Shown here piece by piece: positions 1 to 13,668 of a DNA stretch of 64,000 nucleotides. Origin of the DNA: Carallia brachiata (lineage: Eukaryota > Streptophyta > Magnoliopsida > Malpighiales > Rhizophoraceae); the NCBI GenBank assembly GCA_021464245.1, contig JADCRB010000046.1, positions 6,032,760 through 6,096,759 on the forward strand, written 5' to 3'. Positions within the stretch are counted from its first letter, which is position 1; each line of letters begins with the position of its first letter. The notes beneath the pieces were generated by a model. The model saw only the letters and a list, made by a program, of their open reading frames with translations. It had not been told where the DNA came from and ran no database searches. Position numbers and translations under genes: made by a program.

Positions 1-29
1 TCACATAACGGCGAAATCTGGGCCATATG

Positions 30-290
30 TGTATAAATTTTAGTGATTTTAGAGTTTTGACTAAGAGTACAAATCTCATGACCATAGTCTCCAGTTTGTG
101 ACATATTTCCATCTCGTTGCCTCTTTTACTGAGGCTGACTTAAGCTTTATCCTTGATAAATATAACATGAGAGTTTTTTTAAATGTATGTGGTGGCGATG
201 GACACAATGTTTATTATCGAGAATATGAAGTGATCTTCCTACCTCTCATTAAAAAAAAATTCTTTAAATTTGCTTAATTGTAAAAAATTA
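30..290. repeat. Dispersed repeat copy A (pairs with 2480-2700)
   Basis: This segment resembles 2480-2700 in the same orientation. Shared blocks in the same order are an 'agagt(a/g)caaa...gaccata' block, 'cattcactga/ttttactgag', 'gataagagtt/catgagagtt', and 'gtgaagtgatcttt' followed by a run of 'cctacctctcatt/tatctcacttt'. The copies are strongly diverged (roughly two thirds identical by eye). No coding content is seen. It is probably an old transposon relic of unknown class. Confidence 0.45.
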
Positions 291-1014
291 ATCTCAATTT
301 TTTTAAATGTTAATTTTTTTGAACATTTTTTAAATTTTTTTAGTTTTTATTCTGTAATTTTAAGGGTATTCAATCTTTTTAATTTGCTTAATTTTAAGAA
401 ATTTTTGATATTGTGTTTTTTTTTTTTGGGTCCTATGGAAGGCTCTAGTACCATTACAAAATTATCAAAGAGTCACACATTCCCAAAACCCACTGCAAAG
501 CCACATAATTCCACCTTGATCTTACTCTAAAATTAACTTTAACTAGTACGAAGGAAGAGAGAACTCATAAATTTACAATGGGTTGAACTATTTAAATTAA
601 GGAGTTGGGCTGAACTTTGACTAGGCCCGGTAGGTCCATACCTAGTTGCCTCCCATATGCCAAGTTTTGGCCCGTCCAAGTCGCACATTATGTCACATCA
701 ATATGACATGTCATCGAGTTGACAGTTTTCTGTTAAGATCATTTGATGGTGAGACAAATTTGATAAAAAAATTCTCCGTAAGTCAAATTGTTACCTTTTG
801 AAAGTCAGGATAAATTGGTTATAAACTGCGAAGATTAAAATATATTAATATATTAACTCTTTTGAGGCGGAAACCATGCTGAATGACATGGCAATAAGAG
901 ATCAGAGTTGATGCGGAAGAATGCTACCAAAGCAGCTAGAGGGCAGAAGAATCTTGAGAAACTGAAACAAGAGAAGGATAAGAAGGGACAGAAGTTGTGA
1001 GATATATAATTTTT

Positions 1015-1480
1015 TAGTTATAAAATTTTATATTTTTTATATATAAATTTTAAATTTTTTTAATATTTTATTTAAATTTTAAATTTTTTTATTTCTTATT
1101 AAATCAATTATTTTGTTTATGAAAAGTGGTCACTCGGTTAATAAATGAATTTAATTTAATAAAAATTATTAAAAAAAGCCAAATACAAAAATTAAATATT
1201 TTTTTATCAACAAACATGCATATTAAATTTTTTTAATTAACAAATACACGAATTAAATACACAACGTGCATATTTTTTAATGCAAAAAAATATTCAATTT
1301 GTGTATTTAATATTTTTTCAAATAAATTTGTAAGGACAAAATTTTTTTTTTAATAAATTGACCACTTCCTGTAAACGGATGAACTGGTTTGTTAGGAAAT
1401 CGAAAGGTTTAGAATTTAAATGAAATTTCAAAAAAGTTTAAGATTTATATGTAAAAATGTATAAAGGTTTAAAATTAAAA
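1015..1480. mobile_element. MITE-like element with long terminal inverted repeats
   Basis: The first ~120 bases (AT-rich, ending in 'aagtggtcac') are an imperfect inverted copy of the last ~120 (1355-1475, whose complement ends in 'ggaagtggtcaat'). The centre holds smaller palindromes around 'atgcatatt'. Size (~460 bp), AT-richness and lack of coding suggest a non-autonomous DNA transposon. I could not define a target-site duplication. Confidence 0.5.
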
Positions 1481-2479
1481 AAAAAAATACATATCCCCAG
1501 AAATCGTTAAGCACTTAATAAGGGTCTTGCTTTGGACATAAGCTGTTAAGTACTTAATAAGGATCTTACTATCACATGGCAATGGCTTACGGGAAGGAGT
1601 CCTAAAGTTAAACATCCACTATTAGATTTTCTCTTGGATTTTACTCTCACTGGCCACAAGTCATGAGGTTACGAACTGAAAGAGGTATGTGCCACGTGAA
1701 AATAAACTGACTATTTGACCCACAAATGTTGTTCTTTCTCCAAAAGGAATCAACTTACGTGAGAGACAATGGCAATGTTCCAAACACGCAATGCCATATT
1801 ATGCACCCAAAAAAAAAAAAAACACACAATGCCATGTTGCACCAAGGGGAAACCTTTTAGGCCAACAAAGGAAAAAAGCTACAATAATTGGTGGCAATGA
1901 ACAATATCCTTTTTATGCTTTTTAGTCTAGGTACAATGATAGTGGGCTAAATTTTAGTAATACACACAACGATTAAGATTACCTATCCGTAGCTCAAAAA
2001 TGGTACTAAATTTTTCCTTGATATGTAGTGTTTAGGGTTTGATCCCAAGAATTGCGACTACGAATTCAAGCAGTTTTGATACTAAATTTCATATGATGCA
2101 GTAATTTAAGAGTATTGGGTCTAAACACTTGATCTCCCCTCACAAAAGTTTTTCGCCCTCGAGAGCAATAAATTTGACACTTTTCGGGTATCACTTTCAG
2201 TGTATTAGTTATTTTCTTTCCCAAATATACAATTATGCAATGTACATCTCTAACTTTTTTTTTTTTTTCTTTGAAACCTCAAATTCACTTCATTGGTGTT
2301 AATAAATCTCTAAAGGAGTGCAAATGTATTGGATAGTGAGATATCCCTTTTGGGCTATGGTGGGACTTTTTTTACGGATTCTTCAAAATTGAAAGAACAA
2401 GAATCCATTTTGGCGAAATAGGGACCACAATCTTTTACCAAATGGCCATGAAAATATTCTACATGTTGTGGTACCCAAC

Positions 2480-2700
2480 AGCAAAAGGTGGGGCCACATG
2501 TACCTGTGATTTTAAAGCTAAATTAAGAGTGCAAACTTTACGACCATAATTCAGAGTTAATATCGTCTTTCTCTCCTTACCTCATTCACTGAAACGACCT
2601 ATACTTCGATGCTAATTTATTTAAGATAAGAGTTAATTGTCTGGTGGAAACAGACAGAATGCCCACTGAGTGTGAAGTGATCTTTTTATCTCACTTTAAT
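2480..2700. repeat. Dispersed repeat copy B (pairs with 30-290)
   Basis: Diverged second copy of the segment at 30-290, same orientation, ending in the shared 'gtgaagtgatcttt' block. No coding potential is visible. Class unknown. Confidence 0.45.
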
Positions 2701-4610
2701 GTATGAAAAGAAAAAGATGAGGAGGTCATATGCTCCTCATATGTATATATCCTTTTGGGACAGCATAAAGTATAGGTAGTCTTTAATCAATAGGAAAATT
2801 GGTCCTTACAAGGTCAACCGTATCCACAAAAAAAAGGGGTAGTGAAGGAGCTAGGAGACCTTTTATTCTTTAGTAGAGATTCTAGAGAACAAAGTAACTG
2901 AGTTTTAGTGGTGGTGGTGACCGAGAAGATTAGGGAGGCATGTCTTTCATGCCCCCCGAACTTTGTGCTCCATCAAATTGGCGCCATGTATCATCGTGCA
3001 TTATGGGAATTTTCCTTTCCAGGACAGGATGAGAGGTCTACATGCAGAAGCGATAATGTTCATCCAGCTCGGTGTATCTTTTAAGTGGTTGGCAATTTCA
3101 AAGCCCTTTACTTTATGAATATTCATTTAAGTGCCGGTTCGTTGTCTCCTTTTTGTAAAGAGAATCTCAGTCTCCCATTTTACATATGTGGTTAACGAAT
3201 TAAATAGCAAAACGTATCCTTAGTTCAAATAAATAAATATATAAGGAACAAAGCCAAAAGATAAGCATTAGATTATAAAATATTGAATTAATAATTAAAT
3301 TCTGATTCAACAATGCAAACTTTTTAAAGAGGGGACGGTGAAAGGTTAATTCGAACTTTGATATTGGTGTATTGCCATCATTTCACCATTTTTAAGACAA
3401 GTAAATTTGTGACCTACAACTTCTCTCATCCCTTATGTCTCTCCTATAATTTATAAAGGCTCTAATATGTATTTAAAAATCATTCAATTTAAAAATCCAA
3501 ATTGTTGAGTGAGGCCTAAAAATGAATAGATTATTAAAATCTAACTGAGTCAATTTCTTTATTATATGGTACCCTTTATTTCTTTTTTGTTAATATGTAA
3601 CAGAAAAATGGTAGTTTATTATTAAAAAGAGGATTGGGAAAAGAGGAGAACGAGATTCGAACATTAAATCTTTCAATAGGAAACACACACATTTCACTTC
3701 TCCCTTCTATCACTCCTACTAAGTTGAATTTTCTTCTTTTATTTTTATTTTTATTTTTATTTTTTATCTTTTGCTCATTGTTACTCACCCAACCACAAAT
3801 TATGCGTCAGCTTAGGAAAAAAAAAGAACCACCAATTATGGGACAAAAGACAATCATTCTTATTTTATATATATCTCCTCTTCTCTTGTATAATGACTTT
3901 GTAATTGAGATTTTAATAAGTCAATTCCAATATTTAATTATCTAGTGTCTTCTCAAGGACTCATTCCTTTCGTTCTCTTTGATTAATGAACTATTAATTT
4001 TGCGTGCTGATCTAATTGTCAATTGCCTTCTGATCTTGCCGCCAATTTCGGGCTGTAATACTGCAAATTATATCTTCTATTAGTGGACCATTAACATCAT
4101 TTCTTGTTAACATTGATGAGATCTAGATTTCTCTCGATAGAGATATTTATAGGTCTAGAACATTGTATAGAAATGAATCTGCGGTACTTGTTATTTAATT
4201 TGAACCTTACAATCTTCGGTAGTTAAACCTCACATCTTCAATTGTACAGATGAATCCAATATTTCAGTGCCAAGCCTCAATTTGTTATTTAGCAAGCATT
4301 TCAAGTGGTTTAGAATTAGAAATATAGGTCCTCGAGGATAACTCAGTGATTAAAAATTTAAAACATTATTTTCAAGATTTTGAGTTATAATCCTAAAAAA
4401 AGAAGTATAAGTTATGAGAATAAGAATAGCTGCTCCAAAATAACTTCTAGATAAAAAGAGAAAAAGAAATGGAAATGCGGAAATATTAGGCAACGCAGCT
4501 AAATGAACGACATGGGTAAATAGACAACATGCCTTTTGGCAAATGTCATTTTTATACACCATCACAATTAATTACAAGACCATAAATTACAAGACTATTA
4601 ATTACAATAT

Positions 4611-4740
4611 CATCCAAAGTAGTAATTTAATAATAAGTCAGTACATATTTTACGTTAACGTCCTAGATTCGAGTTTTTACAGGTACAACTTTCTCATGAC
4701 AAAAAAATTGGGTGCTCGCTATGATTGAAAAAAATTGAGT
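4611..4740 (+). mobile_element. SINE-like repeat, copy 1
   Basis: This matches 17205-17330: 'gtaatttaataata' followed by a 'gattcgagtttttac' block (a pol III B-box-like motif), then 'ctcatgaca' and a purine-rich tail. The copies are clearly related but degenerate. A tRNA-derived short element is the likeliest explanation. No A-box is convincing. Confidence 0.4.
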
Positions 4741-5534
4741 GTGATATAGGTTCTAAATTAAGCAATTGCTCTGATCTCCAGCGGTAGAGCCACGTTTAAC
4801 CTTATTAGTATTTAAATAGTGGGTTCTTCTGAATAGAGATTGGTTAAACGGACACGCAACGGTTAAATAAAACCGACTCTTACCCACAAATGCGATGACC
4901 AGTATACCCACAATATATTTTTTTTTATTAAAAAAAATCATAAATGTGTAATTTAGTATCATTGATTGTACGATATATATCCGCTTCTATTCATAAAGCC
5001 CATAGAAATCCTCACACAACATGTTTTAAATGCCACATTTTCAATGCTCAAAATCCAAGAATCCAATGTCAATAGTGCCTGACCATGCTGAGAAGATATT
5101 AGTATGGCTCTGTGGCCTAAAGTAGATAAAGAAGGAAAATGGAGATAAGCACATCAAAAACATGGCATTAATTTGTTGTTACTTTCTGTCTTCAGTTTCA
5201 CTTTATGTCTTTACATTGACATTGCTTTAATTTCTAAAACAAATGATTACTTTTTTGCTCTTCCATCCCGTTTCTTCTCTCATTCGCTTGTGATCCTAAT
5301 CCTATTGTTCTCCTGTTCCTGGAAACATGGCAACCTGCGAGAGAATATTGGTGAAAGTCGGGGAAAAGAAAAAGGTTGAAGCTTAGGATTCGGAAATCCC
5401 AACGTAATGTTACATTCTCAAATTATAGTGGACGACTTCTATTACATAAAATTAGCAAATATTATGTTTTGTATGGACTCCCTAATTAAACCTCGTACCC
5501 GCCTCAAATGGGTCTCCCATACTCTGCTCCCAAG

Positions 5535-5625
5535 CTCTCTATTGTAGAGTTAGAGGTTAATTATATGAACTCAAATTTTTATTAATCTGAAAATGCAACA
5601 TAACAATAAGAGAAGTTAATTGGGT
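5535..5625 (+). repeat. Short dispersed repeat (pairs with 41655-41740)
   Basis: The block 'gttagaggttaattatatga' followed by 'tttttattaat' and 'ataacaat' recurs in intron 2 of the expansin gene near 41655-41740 with few changes. Probably fragments of the same transposon family. Confidence 0.4.
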
Positions 5626-7122
5626 TATTCAAGAACAAAAGTCGGTCACAATTTACTAGCACACAAATATTTATCATACCCTTTCGGTTTTTTGCATAGT
5701 CAGATGTCACATCATATATGGAGATTTATCACTTCTTATTTGACTTATAATAATCCTCTCTAACTTTTCATACCAGAAACCCTCTAATGCCCAAATTATA
5801 CAATTTCTCTCTCCGTTTTTACTTCTCTCAACTGCCTTCCATTGACAACCTTTCGTTTATGCATCGAAATACTAATGTCAAACTATAATCCAACACTCCG
5901 TAGGCTTTCTATCTTGCAGGTATTTAGTCCATAGGCTAGCCACTGAAATGCAATACGCCATGACACGTGGCAGCAAGCTGTTTGCAAACTTATCGACTGT
6001 CCCAATTGCCACGCTCAGAATGTATTCCCAACACTCACCTCCTTTACCACCCACACACCTCGTCTCTGAAGAAGCTGCATCCAATTAAATATGCAGCAAC
6101 TGTAGTCATAAAATTCATCTATCCTACTTAGAGAAGTGCGCCATCTTTTTATGGGCAAAGCAAAATTGAATACTTTAGAAAGATGGATCCCTCAATTGTT
6201 TTAGAGAACTAGAATGACCAGTTTTGATGTAATAGTAAATGTTACACTAATGACTTAGAAAGTTACAAATGCAAGTCGCGAACAATTTCTTTGTAAAAAA
6301 ACTAAGGGTAAGACGTATATATAATCATTTTATAGGCATTCACAATGTTTCTACACCTTTGTTTGTTTAAGAGAATGAACTCTATCTTTGATGGTTGAAT
6401 TCTGGATTTGCGAGAAGCCATATAGTTTGAGCTTGACCTTTCTCTAGGTGGGCTAATATCATGCGTTCATCCTTCGGCTATTTCAGGTGGCAAGAATCAA
6501 TGGTTACTTTTGGTATCCCTCTTGGACTTGCTGATTGTGGATTAAAGAAAAAAAATTCGGGCCCATCAAGAAGGGAAAAGAGTGGGGTACTGAGATTGAT
6601 ATTCTATTTATACACTCATTAATATAATAATATTCTTTAAAAAGAAAGAATTTTTTCAAAGAAATTTTTTTAGTGTATATTATTTGAATTTTACATTGTA
6701 AATTTTAATATAATACTTATCTATATTTAAATTTTAGTTTTATAAAAGAAGAAAAAAATAATATTACTATAAATACTCGGTACATGTACTTGAACTCTAT
6801 AAAGAAAACCAATCAAATTCGTATAGTTGTAGCAATAACTAATCAAAATAGGAAACAATAAATGCTCTTTGGAGAGAATATTAATAATTAATGCAATTTT
6901 GGAATGTGCATTTTTGGTCAAAATTGAGTTTATATTAACAATTATGTTGATAATGCAGCATTAAATCTTAGATTTATTGACACTAAAATTAAATGTGAGG
7001 AAGACCTACTATGCAATACCACATCACGTCTGTCTCAATCTCTTATCTTTTTGCTGTCTTTTGGACAATTACCGCTATGTTTGCTAGTGGTCTCTATGGA
7101 AGTTGATTGATGGCCTGGAGAG

Positions 7123-7131
7123 ATACATAAA
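7123..7131 (+). promoter_or_regulatory. Candidate TATA element of the sulfate transporter
   Basis: 'atacataaa' lies ~80 bases upstream of the ATG at 7210. In the duplicated promoter copy the same position (16226-16234) reads 'atatataaa', a better TATA box, and the surrounding bases are conserved between the copies. That alignment is the main support. Transcription start is not visible from sequence alone. Confidence 0.35.
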
Positions 7132-7209
7132 TTGGAAGCACTGCTAACACAAAAACCACACAAACCAAGAGAATTTTTTTTTCCAATCATTTCTTTCTCC
7201 TCTTCCACA

Positions 7210-10200
7210 ATGGAGCCAAATGCCAGCAATAACATGCCCTCTCATTGCCTAGAAATAGCACCCATGGAGGTGCACAAAGTTTCTCCACCACCCGATAGAA
7301 GCACCATACAGAAACTTAAGACTAGACTCAAAGAAACCTTTTTCCCTGATGACCCTTTGCGCCTATTCAAAGGCCAGCCAACTAGCAAGAAATGGATACT
7401 TGCTGCTCAGTATGTTTTCCCCATTCTTCAATGGGGTCCTAACTACAGCTTCAAGCTGTTCAAATCAGATCTTATTGCTGGCCTTACCATTGCAAGCTTG
7501 GCCATTCCACAGGTTTCTTTTTTTTTCCCCCTTAAATTTCTATATTTAATGTATGAATCTAAGATGAAAATATTACATTTTTCTGGACTTTCTTCTCTAA
7601 CATTCCTTGATGTTACAAACATATTTCAGGGCATCAGCTATGCTAAGCTTGCTAGTTTACCTCCCATAGTGGGCCTTTGTGAGTACAAATAATTTTTGTT
7701 ACTTTGTTTTTTTGATATTTTAAAGTGTTCAATTTCTCTTTATAGCCTGAAAACATTCTGTTTAATTGTGTATTTTTCCATTGTTGTTTTATAATAAAAT
7801 GCAGATTCAAGCTTTGTTCCTCCACTTGTATATGCTGTTCTTGGAAGCTCCAGGGACCTAGCAGTGGGGCCCGTTTCAATTGCTTCACTCATACTGGGAT
7901 CAATGCTTAGGCAAGAGGTGTCTCCTTCACAATACCCTGTCTTGTTTATTCAGTTAGCCTTTTCTTCTACCTTCTTTGCTGGCCTCTTCCAAGCTTCCTT
8001 AGGATTTCTAAGGTAAACTGCTTTTTCTCTCTCTTTTTTTTTTTTTTAAATTTAAAATTCTTTATTCAATTCGTTTTAATTTGCTTCATTGACAATGTGT
8101 GACATGAAATGTTTGCTGCAGGCTTGGCTTTGTTATTGATTTTCTTTCAAAGGCTACTCTAATAGGATTCATGGCCGGAGCTGCCATTATTGTATCTCTG
8201 CAACAGCTTAAAAGCCTCCTAGGAATCACCCATTTCACCAAAGAGATGGGTTTGGTCCCAGTTTTGAGCTCTGTTTTTCACAAAACCAGTGAGGTAAATC
8301 ATAGTATATAAAATACACTTCTGCTTGTAATACACAGAAACAAATCGGAATTATAAAACTCTATGCACTACTATATAATATGCCCCTTCCTGTACTGTCC
8401 ATCTTGAGTTAGTCACTTGTCACTAATTTCTTTTTAATTTCTTTTATTTTTATTAAGAAGCTCATTATCTAATGAGAGCAATTTCTCTTATTCTCATAAA
8501 TTTTTTTACTATCTTTTTCAGTATAAAAATTCAAGATTTCGAAAATAAAAATTTAAGATTTCAACTACTAAATGTCCCCTAAAGAACACTTATCACTAAT
8601 TGTAATTAGCCAATGGATAAAGTAATTTATGAATATTTAAGGGTTATGTACAAGAGACAGAAGGATTAAAGGAACAAAGTTAAAATTAATGACATTATTT
8701 CTAGCATGATTGAAGGACTGAGTTTTGATATAACGGCAAGATATTATAGTATTAGTACATCTAAAGGTAATTGTGACAATTATTGTTGTTTTTTGTTATT
8801 TTTTTAATTTTTTTGTCATCTAGAGTCTACATTTGTTATGTGTCGACATGTGTTTTCAAAAAATTTTGCATATAGAAAGCATATTTAATCAAAATAGTTT
8901 GGTAATGAGTTGATTTATCATAAAAAAAACCACAAAAACAATATGTTATGGAATTGCTTGTTTTAGGAACAACTTAATATTATTATTTTTTTTTGTTAAG
9001 TTAAGAGTGTGGGAATTTAACTATCTGTAAGAAACAAGTTTTCAGTTTTTATATCTCAAATTTTACTCTAAATTTTAATTTTATGATAGACATTTATGGA
9101 AGTAGTGACATATTCTTACCTTTTTTATTTTTCTATAATATGAATTCAAAAGTTATTTCTGGCATGTGGTTGAGCGTAATTGAAATCTAGTAATTGAGGA
9201 TATACTATCTTAATTGGATAATTTATGGCCCCATTATGGGTTTCTTCCTTTGTGCAGTGGTCATGGCAAACAATACTCATGGGATTTTGCTTCCTTGTGT
9301 TCCTGTTGCTTACCAGACATCTAGTGAGTAAACTTTCTTCTTTTGGCTGAATTGGATAAGGAAGGATTAGTACACACATGAAATTTGGACACACTCATTC
9401 AAGCTCAATTTAATTTTTTTATACTACTTTTTTAAAAGTACTATTACATAACAACACATAAAGAATATAGAGCAACATAGTAAGGACAAAAGAGTAGCAA
9501 GGTAATTTTTCTATATTCAATTTCAATATTTGTGGTATTAAGTGAGATTTGATTGATTTAAGTTTTTTGTTATTATTATGTTTCTACCTAAGTGTTCTTA
9601 TTATTTTTTTTCTATTTTTAATTTTTTGTTTACATTTTAACTATAAACTTTCTTCTTTTGGCTGAATTAAATAAAGAAGAAGAAAGTCTGCTGATCTTTG
9701 GACGTTGGATAAAATCTGGTCCACAAAAAAATCATTAAATTCAACACATCATTGAAAAAATTTTGTGGAAATTGAAAAAGGTTAAAAGAAAATAGGTTTG
9801 AGGGAATATTTTTTTATTTTTTTTTTGGTCCTAAGGTTTGAGGGAATAATTAAAAAATAAATTTATCAGCGAGAAAGCCCAATGACTAAAAGTTCATTTT
9901 TTTAAAAGAATTTAGACGCTCACAAACTTTCAAGTCCATTTGCTCTCGAAGGAGCATCACTAATCCACAAGGTCTTCATTGACTTAAGTTGGGCTTTTGC
10001 AACATGGGCTATGTGTTGGGGTTACATCATTGGTCATGACACCAGGATTCAATGTTCCATACACCGTGAGGACTGGGAGTACTTACGAGCCTGTGCGTCT
10101 CAATGGAGCGGTCAGTGGTGGGTGTTCCTCACCTTCCCTTTTCCCGTGAGCGCTGACCTTTCTATTTACCAAAAAAAAAAAGAAAAAACAGTTTCGTATA

Positions 10201-13200
10201 CTGTAGGAATATATGCGCGGAGACACTTCAATAATTAAGAATTTAAATTTTTATTTTAAAAATTTTCAATTTTAACTCTAAATCTAACCAACCTTTTATT
10301 ATTAATTGTGCAGACAACAAAACAATCCTTCTAAAGTATTTGTGCCCTCTAATCCCTTTACTACATATATTTTTATCCAATAAAAGTTAGTGTTTTAATA
10401 ATTTTTATCTTAATATTTGTCTAAATTAAAACGGTGTCGGTTATTTTTAAAATTAATACTGATATTTATATTTCAAAAATATCAGTCGTGTTTTAAAAAT
10501 AATAGTTCTAATTTCACTCGAGACATTTTCCGGGACAAAAAACCTGAATATATAAGGGCACTCATTTTTATATAAGTTTAAAAATTATCTCATGAATTTT
10601 TTAATTCTTAAATCTATAACTTTATTTGTTTAATTTCAAAATTGCCCCGTAAAATTGTTTTAATGCCTTTTTGTTTTTTGGTTTACTTTTAATGCCTTTT
10701 TAAACTGCCTTCTGTTGACTGTCTCATTCTCTACTAAAATTGTCTTTTCTCAAACAGTTTTCTTGATCATTTCTTGTAGCATGGAATGCTGCTTATCATG
10801 TAAATAATGCTGCTTATCTAGGCAATTTTGATATTGCTTCCTTAGCAACGAAACAACACAAGAAATCGAGCTTCTGCGTTTTCGTTTCTACATTGCTGTT
10901 GCTGATATGCTCGCAATTAATGACTTCTTGTTTGTTGCATTTGGTGACATCAATAATTGGAAAATTAAAGAGAATAATACAACACATTATTCAAATAATT
11001 ATGCTAAAGGAATATTAGGTGGACCGGAAAAAAAAAAAGAACATTATAAATAAAAAGATATTAAGTTATAAAAAAATAAGTCAAATTAAAAATTTCTACA
11101 CAAAATTCACAAAATGGGATGTGTGCCATGTAGGGCTTGAAAAGACCAAAGCTGTTTTGGGTGTCAGCTGGAGCTCCACTTGTGTCTGTGATACTATCTA
11201 CCATCATAGTTTTTGCATTCAAGCTTCAACGTGACGGGATTAGTGTTGTAAGTCCACAGATATATCTACGGAAATATATATCTATGTAGTAAATCAATTA
11301 GACTGCTCCTTATTATATGTGAAACATTAATTATGTCTAATTTATATGGTTGGTTTTCAGATTGGAAAATTGCAAGAAGGACTAAATCCTCCTTCATGGA
11401 ATATGTTGCAATTTCATGGACGTCACCTCGGGCTGGTTATAAAAACTGGCATTGTCACTGGAATTATATCACTCACAGTAAGTTTTTCCTAATAATTGAC
11501 GTCATTAAATATAATAAAATATATAAAGGAAAATAATGTTTTTTTTTCAATTGTTTTTAACTAATACCTTCAATTATACAGATGACTCTAATACTAATGA
11601 GTTAAAGTTCATTGAAAAATACATCACTAGCAATGATATTTAAAAAGAATTATGAATAATTTTCTTGTTTTAATGGATTGTCTGGTTGCTTGAAAGACAT
11701 TATTATAATTATTTCGTTAGCTGTAATCATATATCCAACGTTGTAACCCACAACAGTGCGACCTGAAGCTTTCTAAGAGACTGGGGTACTTATTTGTATT
11801 AAAACTTTGGTTCAAACAGGAGGGCGTAGCTGTGGGTAGGACTTTTGCTGCTTTAAAGAACTACCAAGTAGATGGTAACAAAGAAATGATGGCAATTGGG
11901 ATAATGAACATCATTGGATCTGCTACTTCTTGCTTTGTCACAACAGGTCCATATAAATTTGCTCATAATTTTCTCTTGTTCCTTTGTTTTTTCTGATATA
12001 TTGCTATCAGGTGTTGCAAAATTGAAACTGGGGTTTTGTGTTTCAGGAGCCTTTTCTCGATCCGCAGTCAACCATAACGCAGGAGCCAAAACTGCGGTTT
12101 CTAACATTGTAATGTCAGTGACAGTGATGGTGACACTTCTCTTCCTGATGCCGCTGTTTCAATACACACCAAATCTAGTACTGGGTGCCATTATAGTAAC
12201 AGCAGTGATTGGCCTGATTGATGTGCCGGCCGCTTACCATATCTGGAAGATTGACAAGTTTGACTTCCTTGTGCTGCTGATTGCATTCTTCGGTGTCCTG
12301 TTTATCTCTGTCCAAGTAGGCCTTGCAATTGCTGTGAGTATCTGATTCCCATTAGTCCAACCATACAACATGCCGTTCATATTCCAAATGTTGTGTTTGT
12401 AAAGGAATTATTCCACCAAAAACTTAAGCTGTTGGGTGAGATTTATGAATGAGTCATGTACACTCATGTGAAAATCTATAGGACTAAAAGTCTGAATGAA
12501 AGATGGACTATAATCGTAGAAATTTACAATTAAATATGAGCGCAACATGGTTGGAACACAGGGTACTAAGAATGCTACTATTTAGTAAGTGTTTTATTCA
12601 TTGTGCCGCTAGGTTGGGATGTCTATATTCAAGATCCTGCTGCAAGTGACAAGGCCAAAAGTGATGATTTTGGGGAACATACCTGCCACAGATATATACC
12701 GAAATGTTGATCAATACAAGGAAGCCATTATGGTTCCGGGATTCCTTATCTTAAGCATCGAAGCTCCGATCAACTTTGCCAACACAAGTTACCTGAAAGA
12801 AAGGTTGACTGATACCTCAAATGACTCGTTAAAAACGATAATGCTTATTTTACAATATAATTTAAATGATTCTCCTTTGTATTTGGAACGTTTTCTAACA
12901 GGATTTTAAGATGCGCAGAAGATTATGGAGGAGAAAATGATACGAAGAAACACTCTAGCATAAAATTTGTGATCTTAGACTTGTCGGGTAAGTGTTTTTC
13001 AACAAACTAGCACCATAATATTTCTCAATTTCTATTGCCTATAGTTGAAAGTTGAGTTTTGGTATGACAATGTTACTCTATTAAAAGCGCTATGTTGGAA
13101 TTAATGAAATATTCTCTCTGTAAAATAGGAGTACTGCTAGTGCATCTAACCATTCTGAAACCCTACATAAAGAAAGTCTCGTGCATTGAAAATGTTCTTT

Positions 13201-13668
13201 TTCAATTTCTTGATATATTGGCTTGCATGAATTAAAGTCTTTACAAACCCCTTTTGCAAGAAGCATAAAGACTATACTTTAGATTCCAGCAATGTAAATT
13301 TGACAGCAATATCTCATTGCTGCTTGTACATTCTTCAGCTGTGAATGCAATTGACACAACTGGAGTTGGGCTATTCAGGGATTTGAAAAGAGCATTGGAA
13401 AGCAAGGGAACTGAGGCAAGAAAGCACCCAATGCAGCTCTGGTTTTCTTCTTCCTTTCATTCATTTATTTTTTTCTCACATTGCTGATATCATTATATAA
13501 TTGACACAGCTTGTGTTGGTGAATCCTTTGGGAGAGGTGATGCAAAAATTGCAGAGGTCTGACAAAGACCATTACCTCACAAGGCCCGATGCCCTTTACT
13601 TGACAGTAGCAGAAGCTGTGGCATCAATCTCATCCACATTCAAGTGTGAATCCTCAGGCCATGTATAA
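7210..13668 (+). CDS. SULTR3: Group-3 sulfate transporter (SULTR3-type), 13 exons, 651 aa
   Basis: A SLC26-family anion transporter of the plant SULTR group 3, expected to move sulfate across a cell membrane (plastid envelope roles are known for group 3). Exons: 7210-7512, 7630-7678, 7805-8012, 8122-8293, 9258-9323, 11134-11247, 11361-11477, 11820-11946, 12047-12333, 12613-12803, 12902-12987, 13339-13415, 13510-13668. They join in one frame to 651 residues, the usual size. Visible landmarks: cytosolic N-terminus, then the sulfate-transporter core with 'SLAIPQGISYAKLASLPP', 'SRDLAVGPVSIASL', 'TTGAFSRSAVNHNAG' and 'GLIDVPAAYHIWK', and a C-terminal STAS domain (about residues 520-640) with 'SIEAPINFAN' and 'AVNAIDTTGVGLF'. 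The ATG at 7210 starts the family-like N-terminus; the frame is open 78 bases further upstream but without ATG. All introns are GT..AG except the last, which uses GC (donor at 13416). Intron 5 is 1.8 kb and carries transposon debris. No lesion seen. Assignment to subgroup 3;1 or 3;2 is inference. Confidence 0.93.
10005..10200 (+). mobile_element. SINE-like insertion in SULTR intron 5
   Basis: A GC-richer island inside an AT-rich intron. It starts near 'gtgttggggttac', carries a B-box-like 'caggattcaatgttcc', and ends with 'ctatttacc' plus an A-rich tail. Same strand as the host gene. Poly(A) end and pol III-like box suggest a SINE. A short open frame here shows no known protein features. Confidence 0.4.
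10385..10520 (+). mobile_element. MITE-like repeat, copy 1
   Basis: Matches the reverse complement of 32165-32320 over 'gttttaataatttttat', 'ctaaattaaaacggt', 'ttatttttaaaattaat' and 'aaaaatatcag'. It lies in intron 5 of the sulfate transporter. No coding content. Confidence 0.5.

Larger units (their letters stand above)
1481..7100. other. Intergenic stretch, no gene supported
   Basis: Apart from the repeats listed separately, I see only AT-rich DNA, poly(A/T) runs and short open frames without recognisable protein features. A short imperfect direct repeat (consensus 'gttaag.acttaataagg') occurs near 1507 and 1547. The last ~270 bases belong to the proximal promoter of the sulfate transporter and are partly duplicated near 15.9-16.3 kb. 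Confidence 0.6.

Noticed and set aside
3576..3945. Overlapping open frames on both strands
   Set aside because: Low-complexity Phe/Leu/Lys runs from T- and A-rich DNA, no conserved motif, no splice context.
10011..10238. 75-codon frame in SULTR intron 5
   Set aside because: Falls within a SINE-like insertion with an A-rich tail; no protein family recognised.
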